Shown: piece after piece, positions 31,409-42,800 of the stretch | Position numbering within the stretch: position 1 is the stretch's first letter | How the letters are laid out: each line of letters opens with the position of its first letter | Source: Paramyrothecium sp. XJ0827 | Lineage: Eukaryota > Ascomycota > Sordariomycetes > Hypocreales > Stachybotryaceae | NCBI GenBank assembly: GCA_020881915.1 | Contig: JAJFPB010000003.1 | Coordinates: 3,906,001 to 3,970,000, forward strand | DNA length: 64,000 bases | Direction: 5' to 3' | Translations under genes and position numbers: made by a program | The notes under the pieces: generated by a model | The model's database searches: none | Told to the model about the DNA's origin: nothing | What the model saw: only the letters and a program-made list of their open reading frames with translations

Positions 31409-33199
31409 ATGGCCTCCGTCACCCGCTCCACCCGGCGAGTTGAGGGTCTTCATCCCCATCACGTCAATACAAATTCTCCCATCGCGCGCCCGCGGCCCGG
31501 TGGTCTCTACCACCAGGATGGTCGCTCGAAGCGGGCTCTCGACGGCGCCGAGCGCGATTTCGAGACCATAAACCCCAAGAAGACGAGGATCGCGGTCGAG
31601 ATCTTTGCAAGGCCATCGCATCAATCGTCGTCGTCGCCGCCCATACCCAGCGAAAACGTCAAGTTTGCCCCTCCGAGACCGCGACCAGTGGTGGCGACCG
31701 TGCCGCAGCAGCAGCAGCAGCAGCAGCAACAGCATCAGCAGCAGCCTGCACCCAAGCAGCAGCCTGCGCCTAGACCCGCGCCCACACCTTCGCAAGCGCC
31801 AACGCCGCAGCAACAACAGAAACAACCACCGCAGCAACCACAGCCCGTCCCTTCAGCGCTGCAATGGCAGCGTCCAACTCCGGCACAGGCCGCCAACCTC
31901 ACAAAACATCAGGTCAAGGTCATCAATGGCATCAGGCACGAGCTCGATCGGCTGCAGCCTCAGCCTGAAGACACCAAGGAACGCGGTCGCAAACTCCGAT
32001 CGCAAGAAGCGACCAGGTTCAAGAGCGAGCTGTCGGCTTACTTTCCAGACTACGACGAGGTGATAGGGAATGATCCCAAGGAACAACGTATGTCAAGCCA
32101 TCTGCTACCCGAAAAAGAAACTTCTGCCTTGCCGCTGTGGTTGTCGCAAATCACATTTCGTTCATGTCGCTGATGGATTGCAGATCTTCTAAATCTTGAC
32201 ACCCCCATCGTCCTGATTGATTCGGGCCACCGACGCGCCGCTCCTCAGCCACCGCTGCAACAGGCATTTCCACAAGCACCTGCTACAATACCGACTTCCG
32301 CGCCACGCCACCACATTGATGAATATCCTGTGCGAGGTTACGGCGATGCATTATTTTCCGAGGTCTACGATGCGCAGCGGATCGACTTTAAGTTTCTCGA
32401 GGCGCAGTATAAGAACAAGACGCTCAGCGACCCGCTACCCGATAACCTCTTTGAAGCGGTGCACAAGCGGGCAGAAAGATTGGAGCGGTCTATCCGCAAT
32501 ACAGAGAAGGGTCGTGCTCAACATGAGAAAGACCAGATCATCCGTCTCCTGGACGGCCTGCAGGGTCATGATTGGCTCAGGTTGATGGGCGTCAACGGCA
32601 TTACGGAATCACGAAAGAAATCATTTGAACCCGCCAGGGATTACTTTATCAAAGGTTGTCAGGCCATCCTGGACAAGTTCCGCAACTGGAGTTTGGAGGA
32701 GAGACGACGTAAACTAGAAAAAGAAAAGGCACGTGCTGAAGAGGCCGGTGAGGCGAGCTCGGCCGAGGAAGGTAGCAGCGACGACCAAGACGGAGACGAC
32801 GAATCAGAAGATGGTGGTGAAGATGACGCAAATGAAGAAGCCGCATCACGAGACGACACGAGTGATGTTTCTTCCCCGGCCAAGCAGCTTCGTGAAGAAG
32901 CGCTGGCCAGATCCAAGCTGGCGGCCAGGAATTCTAAGAAGGCGTCAGCGGCCAGACCAAAGGCTATCAAACCGCCCGAGCCGCCGAAGGAGTTCAAGTC
33001 GTTTTTCAACAAGAAGCACGAACGAGACGGTGCACTGAACCGCCATCGTCGTGCTGGACGGAAGGTGTTGGCTTGGGGACATCCCATCCCCGATATAGCA
33101 GAGGCGGATTTCGAGTTGCCGGAAGAGTACCGAGATGGAGATACCCTCAGGACCCGCGCGAGGCAGAAGCGCAGGGAACGACGTAATCACCGGCCATAG
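31409..33199 (+). CDS. Something about silencing 4 (SAS4) domain protein
   Basis: Two exons (31409-32087, 32184-33199) with a 96-bp intron encode 564 residues. The N-terminal third is disordered and contains a glutamine tract (nine Q, H, three Q; 31706-31744) and more Pro/Gln-rich sequence. The conserved SAS4 domain lies in exon 2 (about residues 270-390), with RGYGDALFSEVYDAQRIDF, HKRAERLERSIRNTEKGRAQ, RLLDGLQGHDWLRLMG and KKSFEPARDYFIKG. An acidic stretch (about 420-460) and a basic C-terminus follow. Yeast Sas4 is part of the SAS histone H4-K16 acetyltransferase complex that limits silent chromatin. A nuclear chromatin role is inferred from the domain. It is the first of three co-oriented transcription genes, with TAF2 855 bp downstream. 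Confidence 0.85.
31706..31744 (+). repeat. CAG-rich polyglutamine tract
   Basis: Nine glutamine codons, mostly CAG, then one histidine and three more glutamines, within the disordered N-terminus of the SAS4-domain protein. Length variation between strains would be expected. Confidence 0.9.
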
Positions 33200-34054
33200 C
33201 GAGGCTTTGGGCGGTTGGCTCAGGTGTGAGAAGCCAGTGTATGGATATAGGATCACGGTTGGCGCGGCGTTCAGCGTATTTGTGGATTTCAAGATGGTTT
33301 GAAGGGCCAGGGAGACGGTGTTCTTTGCGAGATTACATATTTTGCGTACAACAGCTTCTGTAGGACCTTGTCCTAGCTCGCGTACCTAGCTTACCTTATA
33401 TCTATTGTATTCATCGTCTTTCGAAACGGTGTTGTCCTCGGAAAAACCTACAAAACACTGGCAATATCTGTTGAGGAACCTATCTCAGTAGATGTAGGCC
33501 CAAAATCACAGGCTCAGGTTCCTAGACCTAAGGTATCGTACGGAGTGGTGCAACTGATTAAGGTACCTTAGGTACCTTATTGTCAATCACCAAACGTCAC
33601 TGAGCCGCAGAACGTGTGTGGCCCGTGCGCTGCAGCTTTCGGACCCAGCACAACGCGCCTCAGAGCTTCTACCAGGCGCCGATAATTTATGAAAGGCAAC
33701 TCACCTCGCTCAAGGTTTTCTGAGGCAGGATTCTGGGCGGCGTGTTGTGCGCACCGATCGCCTTCAGTCCTTCATTTCTCTCATTTGTCGTCCTCCTCGA
33801 TTCCCACTGGGTGCCTGAGCTGCGTTCTCCTGCTTCGGACCGCGACGACTTCTCCATTGCTCGAAGATCGGGCATATGCCATGCCAGCAACGACACAAGA
33901 CCTCCAAACGAAGCGAGACGATCGAAGCACTACCTCGCACTGCTTTTAGGTTGTGCGCGACGTACCATCGACCGATGCACGGCCTGTGAAGTCTTTGGGC
34001 TCGTTGGCGGCGCAGACGCCGCTGTCTCCTGACCACCGCTTCACGACAGCAACC
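33200..34054. promoter_or_regulatory. Intergenic between SAS4 and TAF2 genes
   Basis: Contains a double palindromic GGTACC element (AAGGTACCTTAGGTACCTTA) at 33560-33579, preceded by a related CTAAGGTAT at 33528. The reading frame of TAF2 is open back to 33953, but the first ATG with conserved sequence after it is at 34055. The rest shows no feature. Confidence 0.55.
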
Positions 34055-37000
34055 ATGGCGCAAAACGACGTCGCAGCCGACGTCCACCCTCTCCTAGATG
34101 GCGCCGACGACCTGCCGCCTATTGAGGATCCGCCCATACTCGAGTACTTCATCATCAAACAAGAGGTCAACCTCGAGGTCAACTTTCGTGACAAGCGCAT
34201 CGATGGCACCACCGACATCTTCCTCGTCAGTTTCAGCGACCGGGTGGAGGAGGTGCTGCTCGATGCAGCGCACTGCGAGATCGACACTGAAAACATCACC
34301 ATCACCGAAATGCGCGAGGTGCAGGGAGATGTCATCGAGGGCCAGAAGCGCGCTGCTGTCGCGGAGTACGCCGACCCCTACAAGAAGCTATCCAAGCCCA
34401 GGAACTGGAACTGGAGGGCCGAGCACCATGATCTTCGTCGTATACGCGCTCGATCCGTCTTCCATAGCCGCAAGAACGACGTCCCCGCCGAGAATAGAGA
34501 GTTCGAGGGTTGTACGCCGGTCTACGGTTCGCTCAAGGTCAACTTGCGCGGCAAGGGGGAAGCCGAGCGCCCCAAGCTAATCATCCGGAAGTCGACGTCG
34601 AACTTGGATGGCGGAGATAAAACGCACAAGCAGTTCAAGATTACGATTCCTTTCACCAACAAAAATCCGCGCGACGGGTTACATTTCGTCGGCGTCGACC
34701 ATCTGGATAGCCGCTACACGCACATGTATACTCGGCATTCGATCCAGCCAGGCACCGCCTCCTGCATCTTCCCTTGCATCGACGACCACGGCTCGCGGTG
34801 CGACTGGAGAATCTCAGTCAAGTACCCACGGACATTGGGAGATGCGCTCCAACAGGCGCTCGCAACGCAACAAAATGGGGATCAAATGCAAATTGATGGG
34901 CAAGATCGACCGCTCCATCTCTCTGAGGAAGACAAGTTGATTGAAATGTCGGTGGTTTGTTCAGGTTTTCTGATGGAAGAGACCGTGGACCCAGATGATG
35001 ACCACAAAAAGATCATGATCTTTGAACCGGAGAAGAAGGTGTCTGTGCAGAAGCTAGGTTTTGCCGTGGGTCCTTTTGAGCACATCGATCTCTCCTCTGA
35101 ATTTCGAACTGAGGAGGACGAGGTCAAGTTGGGCATGAGCGCTCTGAAAGTCCATGCCTACTGTTTGCCTCATCGGGCAGATTGGGTTCGCAATACAGCA
35201 GCTGCCCTGACGATGGCTGCGGATTACTTCACCTACACATTCGCTAAGTATCCTTTTGGTAACTTCAAGGTCTGCTTCTTGGACGACATGGTGGAGGACA
35301 CTGTTGCCCTACATTCCTTAGCCTTCGTTAGCAATCGCCTGCTATTTCCAGAAGATGTCTTCGATACAGAGATCGAGGTCACCAGAAAGATTGTTTACAC
35401 CTTGGCCGCGCAGTGGATCGGGATCAACATGATCCCGAATACGCGCCACGACCTCTGGCTTGTCATTGGTATCGCCCATTTCATGACAGACTTGTTCATG
35501 AAGCGACTTTGCGGCAATAATGAATATAGATTCCGCATGAAGATGCTGTCGGATAAACTGGTCGAAGTGGACGTAGACAGACCATCGGTTTTCGATCTAG
35601 GACCACACATGCATCTAGGCGAGTCAGAGGCCGAATTCATGACACTCAAGGCCCCTATCGTTCTCTTCATCCTCGACAAGAGACTTTTCAAAGCATCGGG
35701 CGGCCATGGTCTTAGTCGAATCCTACAGAAGCTTCTTACACGCGTTCAAATTGAGGGCAGTGACAAGGCTACGATTCTCGAGACAGAAAAGTTCAAAGCC
35801 ACCTGCGAGAAAGCTGCCAGATATCGTCTGGAGACTTTCTGGAACCAGTGGGTCTATGGCTCTGGCTGTCCGAGATTCGATGTCAAGGCCAAATTCAACA
35901 AGAAACGGCTTTGCGTCGAATTAACGCTGAACCAGATTCAGATACACACAGCTAAAAAGAAGGGCCTCGAGAAGGATGAATTTCTACGCCTTGTCAAAGA
36001 ACGGCGTGCGGGTATGTCGACGGGCGAAGTGCAACCACTCTTCACCGGCCCCATGACAATTCGGATTCACGAGGCCGACGGCACGCCTTATGAGCATATT
36101 TTAGAAATTCGGGAGGACGCAACTCGGTCAACCAAGTTTGAAATCCCTTATAACACCAAGTATAAGCGTCTGAAGAGAACGCGACGCATGAAGGAGAAGC
36201 ATGCCGCAGGCGCAAGCATGGAGGTTACGGCTGAGAATGCCGAGGACGCGCTCCTCTACTGCCTCGGAGATGTGCTACAAACTCCTGAAGACCTGAAAGA
36301 ATGGGAGCTTATTGAGTGGGATCCCGAGACTGAACGCAAGATGGATCAGGAATCTTATGAGTGGATTCGTATCGATGCGGATTTCGAATGGGCTTGTGAT
36401 ATGAAACGCACCCTCGAGCCGTACATGTACGTTTCCCAATTGCAACAGGATCGGGATGTCGTGGCCCAGCAAGATGCCATGTTGTATCTCACTCACGGCC
36501 CTCTCCATCCCATAGCGTCCGGCTTCCTTGTGCGCACTTTGATCGATCGTCGGTATTTCCACGGCATTCGAACCATGGCAGCTGAAGCTCTCCCGAGACA
36601 AGCAAACATTAAGGACATTCCCATGCTTGGGCTGAGACAGCTCATGAAAGCTTTCCGGGAGATGTTTTGTTTCCCTGATACCAATCAACCTCGCCCCAAT
36701 GATTTCTCGGACAAGAAACAGTACAACGTTCGATGCGCCATCATTAAAGCAATCGCACAAGTCCGGGATCATACCCACAGATGTCCCCTCGAGGCGCGCC
36801 AATTCATCCTGGATCAACTCCTATTCAACAACAACGAGGATAATCCATACTCAGACCACCACTACATCGGCCTTCTTGTTGAAGTTCTCGCAACCTCCAT
36901 GATTCCATCCGCTCAGGACGACTGGTTCCAACGGCAGAACAAGATCCCTACGGAGGAAGAGAAGCACTTTCTCGAACAGGCCTTGGAGCAAATCGAACGA

Positions 37001-38604
37001 GTCTTGCGTCGTGATGAGTGGACCAACTCCTATCAGAACATTTGGACAATAGCTGGGCTGGATGCCAAGCAAAAGTTGATGAAGGCGGAGGTAATTCCCA
37101 AGAGATATACTGATTTTGCCCAGTATCTTCTTGATGGGACTCGAGACATCATCCGTATCAAGGCCTTTGAAGCCTTGATCGAACTTGATGCGCTCATGGA
37201 CCCAGCTGTCTTTACGTTCCTACTCTACGTCTTGACAACGGACAAGTCACCCTACGTCCGCTCAAGGCTTATCCAAGCAGTTGGGCGCGGCCTCGCTGCC
37301 ATCGCATTTGGAGAGCACGCCAAGACCGTTAAGAACGAGCCAGCCGCGGATGAAGGCGATCCTCTGTTGCTTGTTCAAGACAGTGCGCAGGAGATTGAGG
37401 CCCGCAAGGAGGCGTTTGCTCGCCGAGAAAACCTCGACGTGGCACTCAAGGCGCTGAGGAAGGAGATGGACGAGACTTATGGCGCAGATGAACGTCACTA
37501 TAGCACCGCTATGCGCAAGGCTCTGGATCATGAAGGGTTGGGACGAGCCGAGATTGAGGATTTGCTTGATATTGCGGCAATGATGTTTGAAGAGGCTAGG
37601 AGCTGGGTTCTCACACTTCACTTGCCAAAGGGCTGGAAGGTAGAGCGACCAGCTCAGCAACTTGCCGATCGAGTAAGTCCCTGCATCGCTCAAACAGCTT
37701 CAAGCCCACTAACACTTCACAGTTCTTGATGACATTCAAATCTTACTATAAGACCAAAACCAAGGCTCCGATCAGTATGCCACCGCCCGCCCCTCCTGCG
37801 GATATCAAACGCCCACCGACCATTGCCCGAGCTCCCTCCATCAAAATCAGCAGCAGCAAAGCATCAACCCCAGCCCGAACGCCTCTCCCTGCCGCTGGCG
37901 AGAATGGGACAATCGTGGCGTCAGCCACAGTCAAGCATCGCGATAACATAGTCAAGAATCGTGACAGCACCTCAGCGCCAAAGAATCGCGATCACACCCC
38001 AGTGCCAAAGAATCGTGACAACACCCCAGTGCCGAAGAATCGCGACATAACGCCGGCGCCAAAGAATGGTACAGTCGCAGAGCCCTCCGCGAACTCTACA
38101 ATCAAGCGACCTCGACCTGAAAAGGATGAGCATGCATCTCCAGTCGCCAAGCGCCATAAACTTGAATCCTCCGTAACCCCTGGGCCTCCTTCGTCTTCGG
38201 GAGGAAGAAGACGTCTCGTGGTCACTCTCAAGACTACTGACCGGAAACGTCTCGCCCTGGTTTTGAGGCAATCACCACCGACCAACGGGTCTGTGAGAAC
38301 AGCACTACCGTCTGCAACACCAAAAGAGCCATCGCCAAGCTCCATTAGGGACAGCATTACTGCGAAACCGGTTCGGAAACCCCTTCCAACAGGCGAGCTG
38401 CCGAGGAAACCTCTACCAGGCACCGGTGGGGTGTCGTCGGCATCCCCACCAGCACAATCATCGACGCCCAAGCCCGTCATAAAGACAGAGCCTAGTCCAC
38501 AGCCAGCCGTGAGCCCGAGTGTGCCGACACCTACGAGTGCTACTGCGCGACCCAAGATCAAGATTATCAGGAAACCACAGCCTCCGCCGCCAGCTGGCGC
38601 GTAA
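34055..38604 (+). CDS. TAF2: Transcription initiation factor TFIID subunit 2 (TAF2)
   Basis: Two exons (34055-37672, 37723-38604) with a 50-bp intron encode 1499 residues. The N-terminal 1000 residues have the M1 aminopeptidase fold of TAF2. The N-terminal beta domain contains QEVNLEVNFRDKRIDGTTDI and HFVGVDHLDSRYTHMYT. The metal site is lost: the HEXXH region reads VYTLAAQWIGINM and the GAMEN loop is replaced by CFLDDMVEDTVALHSLAFV, as in all TAF2 proteins. HEAT-like repeats follow to about residue 1150. The last 290 residues are Lys/Pro/Thr-rich and disordered, with a 27-bp tandem repeat and several basic patches. TAF2 contacts promoter DNA around the initiator within TFIID. A start at 34055 (MAQNDV) is preferred over the longer frame. 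Confidence 0.95.
37954..38073 (+). repeat. 27-bp coding tandem repeat in the TAF2 tail
   Basis: Four units of 27 bp (37954-37980, 37981-38007, 38008-38034, 38035-38061) and a partial fifth, encoding variants of K-N-R-D-x-T-P-x-P. A degenerate shorter unit (KHRDNIV) lies just upstream at 37933-37953. The units differ mostly at third positions and at the x residues. Confidence 0.85.
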
Positions 38605-39855
38605 CGCAGCAAGGTTCGGAAAAGACGGTGGGAGCAAGGTAGCAGCACATTTATGAATCTTATTAGCATTATTATTATGAAAAGCAGGCTTCAAGCTCGA
38701 GTGGCTGGTCAGCAAACAGAGGCGCGGCTTGGCATGGTGAGGGGGCCTCGGGAATAGGTCGTTACTGTTAGGCGTTCGGGTGCACTGTAGATCTAGATTG
38801 TGGAAAGTTGTACTATTAAAAAAACCATATTGCATCATTCGCGTGTATCTCGTACATGCTTTGCGGAGCATCACTGCAAGGGAAATTAGATGTATCACGG
38901 GCTCGAAGGAATATCTGTCCTTCTATGCAGGTGATCGAATGTGAGTGACCAATCATGGAATACTTTGCAAACACCAGGACTTTCTGGCGCCATACATGAT
39001 TCAGGGGAGTACATGAGACTGATTATGATGCACAGCCTGACGTGAGTTGCACATTGAGCTTGGCTGTTGTGGAGTTCCTGCGCTAGGCTCAGCCTTACAG
39101 AGATTCGATGGAAGGAAACCGCACGGGATTGACCAAGGCCGAGCCTTTGTTGTTCGAGAAATCCTCACAAGACTCCACCAAACACTCGCTCTAAACCCTG
39201 CACGTCTGCCGTCGATTCGAGTTCTGTATGTATCCAAGATCTCATATTTCCTGCATCACGGTAGCTGGAATATGGTAGAGGCCTGCAGGGTAACGGGCCA
39301 ATTGCGACGCTTACATAACATACCTACCTAGGCTATTTGGTCAGGTACACAATGGGGAAGCGCGGGCTTCGCGAAGGAAGGCCGAGATAGGTTGCCGAGA
39401 TAGGGAGCTTATCAGCACGTGACGCTAGATCTTGCGATCTCCGTCACTCTGGAGCGGGAAGAAGCTCCCCCAAGTTTGCACCGAGAGGCTGGCTGCTTGT
39501 GCTCTTATCAGGTTCCTGGCGCACCGGTTTTTTAACGGTGGCCTTTGTTTCAAGCAAAAGTACAGCATATCTTTTCTCAATCAAGCCTGCCTCCATGTAG
39601 CAGCCCACTGGCCCATTTGTGTCCAGAAGCTGTTGAGTTGCAGACTTGTCCAATTGTCGCGACAAGGCTCGACGCCCACTCCTGAGCCTGCAGGGCCGGA
39701 GCATTCAACAAGTTAGTCTCTCCCTCACCTGTTCTCATTCCCAAAGGCCTTGCGATCGAAGTCTCAAGGCTCGATTCGAGCTTTTGCATGCTCGTTGCGT
39801 TTTCTCTCGACCTCTCCGTCCCCTTACTGACGCCTCCGGTTTTCTTAGACGAGCA
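38605..39855. other. Intergenic between TAF2 and SIN3
   Basis: The TAF2 3' flank (AT-rich around 38650-38900) followed by the SIN3 promoter and leader. The SIN3 frame is open upstream to 39646 without an ATG. A short 94-residue frame at 39047-39331 has no family features. Confidence 0.5.
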
Positions 39856-42800
39856 ATGAACAGCCAGACGCTTCACGGCGGAAGTGGCGGGCCCCCGTAC
39901 GATAGGGGCGATCGCGAGGTAGACGAACGACATCGCGCAATACAACAACACGAGGAAATGGCTCGTCGCGACCAAGAACGAGAGCGGGAACGCGACCGCG
40001 ATAGGGAGCGCGAGTCGGGCGACCGCTACCCAGGCGCCCCCCATCACAGCACGGCCGGCTCCATCCCCATACATCAGCCCGTGGCCTCGAGAATATCCGG
40101 CGCCATACACAGCCCAGGTGGGCTGTTGGCGAACCACAATGGGAATGCGCCTCCCATGTCCCTCGGCGCGCCGTCGGGCCCAGGCATGGCGGCTTTCGGC
40201 GGCCCTCTGCAGGGCGAACACAACCGCCAACTCCAGCATGGCGGACAGGCCAACCCGAACCAGCAGCACCAGATGTTCGCCCCGATGCCTCATACACAAC
40301 CTCCCGCCGGCACCTCTCAAGGACCGTCGGCTGGGTCGACCGCCGTCTTTGGAGGCCCTCTGCCACAGCAGGAGGGGCAACGAGGTGGCCAGCACAGCAA
40401 CGCTGCTTTCCCAGGTGTAACTCCTGGTGGCCATCAGATCCCCGGCGGCATCACCCAGGGACAGCAGCCAATCTTGAACGTGAGTTACCTGTTGCCGAAA
40501 CCTTCTGCGTCAGCCACGAACATGCTATACCTACAAACCTTCCGCCACCAGATAGCCGTACACGCTTACGGTTCAGAACCGTAAAGCGGTTGTTGTCAAT
40601 GTCATCAGCGTGTGGGCCCCGGATGAAATACAGAGTTTCTGACATTCAGTTATATAGGATGCGTTGACCTACCTCGACCAAGTCAAAGTTCAGTTCCACG
40701 ACCAGCCCGATGTTTACAATAGGTTTCTTGACATTATGAAAGACTTCAAGAGCCAGGCGTAAGTGATCTCTCACTCTTAGGTGATTCAAGACGCTGACGG
40801 ACGCAGCATCGATACCCCTGGCGTAATCAACCGCGTTTCCGAGCTATTTGCCGGCCATCCGAACCTCATCCAGGGCTTCAATACCTTCCTGCCACCAGGC
40901 TATAGAATCGAATGTGGTGCAGGCAACGATCCGAATACCATCAGAGTCACAACACCAATGGGCACCACGGTCCAGTCTATCGCTGGACGAGGGCATGCTG
41001 ATGGCCATGGCGGCACGGGCGGTGGCCAGCCGCTCTTCCCCGAACGAGGAGGCCAGTGGCAGCAGCGCCCACAGCACAGCATTGAGAGTCCAGAGGCGAC
41101 CTTCAGCACACCTGTTCAGAATGGTGCGAGCCTCTTCGTTCAGGCCGCAGCTCAGAATGCCGCTACCTTCGAGAACCAGGCCGCACAGCAGAGGAACAAC
41201 GCGCAGATACCGGGAGCCGCTGGAGCTGGCCACCCCGCAAATGCGCGCAATGCCCACACGCCGACACCGACCTCTGGCCCTGCGCCAGTGAATGGCAATG
41301 CTGCCAGTCAGGCACTGGAGCGCCGAGGTCCAGTCGAGTTCAATCACGCGATTAGTTACGTGAACAAGATCAAGGTAAGCAAGAGGCCGCCACATTTTGT
41401 CTCTCGGCTTGCACAGTCACTGACGGACCAGCAGAATCGGTTCCAAGATAAGCCTGAAATCTACAAGCAATTCCTTGAAATCTTGCAAACGTACCAACGA
41501 GAGCAAAAGCCCATTCAAGACGTGTACGCTCAAGTCACAACTCTTTTCAACTCGGCTCCGGATCTTCTGGAAGACTTCAAGCAATTTTTGCCTGAGTCGG
41601 CAGGTCAAGCCAAAGCTACACCAGGCCGCGGCGAGGATGGGCCACCGACAGGACCGAGTCATACTCCACAACCTGGAGCCAGGGACGGCCAGAAGATGCC
41701 TCCTCTTGGCAGCTTCGCACCCCCGGCGAGCGCCCAGAAGGACAAGAAGCGTCCACGTGCCGACAATAAGGGCACTGTGCCGTCGCCGGCTACGTTGCTC
41801 GCCGAAGCCGCTGCACCCAGCCGCATCCCACAGAACAATCTCGCTGGTAACAAACGGCCGAAGCTCAGCCACGCGAGAGGTGAAGGCATGCCCGTGGAAC
41901 CCTCACTTACGCCAGTGATGCCAGAGCCTTACCGCCCGCCGTCGGCTGCGACGTCGAACCAGGAGGAGATAGCTTTCTTTGAGCGAGTTAAGAAGTTCCT
42001 CAGCAACAGAGCTTCTATGAATGAGTTCTTGAAGCTATGTAATCTCTTCAGCCAGAACATCATTGACAGGAACACACTTTTCCACAAGGGGGCTCTTTTC
42101 ATCGGAGCCAACCCAGACCTGTTGAGTTTTTGGAGGAGCTTCGTGGGAGTGGAGACTGAGGATGTGGTAATCGACAACCGCCCTGCTCCTCCCAGTGAGA
42201 AGGTGTCATTAAGTAATTGCCGGGGATACGGGCCTAGCTACAGATTGCTCCCCAAGAGGGTAAGTACAGGTTTGGCGTTAACCTTGGCTGTTTGCTAACA
42301 TGTGCTGTGAAGGAACGCTTGAAGCCGTGCAGTGGCCGAGACGAGCTGTGCAACTCTGTCTTGAACGATCAATGGGCCTCACATCCTACCTGGGCATCTG
42401 AGGATTCTGGGTTCGTGGCGCATCGCAAAAACCAGTTCGAGGAAGGCTTGCATCGAATCGACGAAGAGCGACATGACTATGATTTCAACATCGAAGCGAA
42501 TCTCAAGTGCATTCAGCTCCTGGAACCAATTGCCCAGCAGATGCTCGCCATGTCTCCAGCTGAGAGAGAAACCTTCAACATGCCGGGTGCGCTTGCTGGC
42601 CAGAGCACTTCGATATTTAAACGGATATGCAAGAAGATCTATGGCGAGCGTGGCATCGATGTAGTCAATGACATGTATAGTCATCCGTTCGACGTTGTGC
42701 CCGTCTTACTGGCAAGAATGAAGCAGAAGGACGAGGAATGGCGCTTCTCTCAGGTATGTCTGTAGCACCCTAGCAGACCAGTTTTGATGCTAACTCTTGG

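Noticed and set aside
34055..37672. Active M1 zinc aminopeptidase
   Set aside because: The fold is M1-like but the HEXXH zinc motif and GAMEN loop are absent, and the rest matches TAF2.
39577..40434. 285-residue minus-strand frame over the SIN3 start
   Set aside because: Opposes the SIN3 N-terminus and its leader. It contains some hydrophobic stretches but lacks a domain and is explained by the complement of a low-complexity region.
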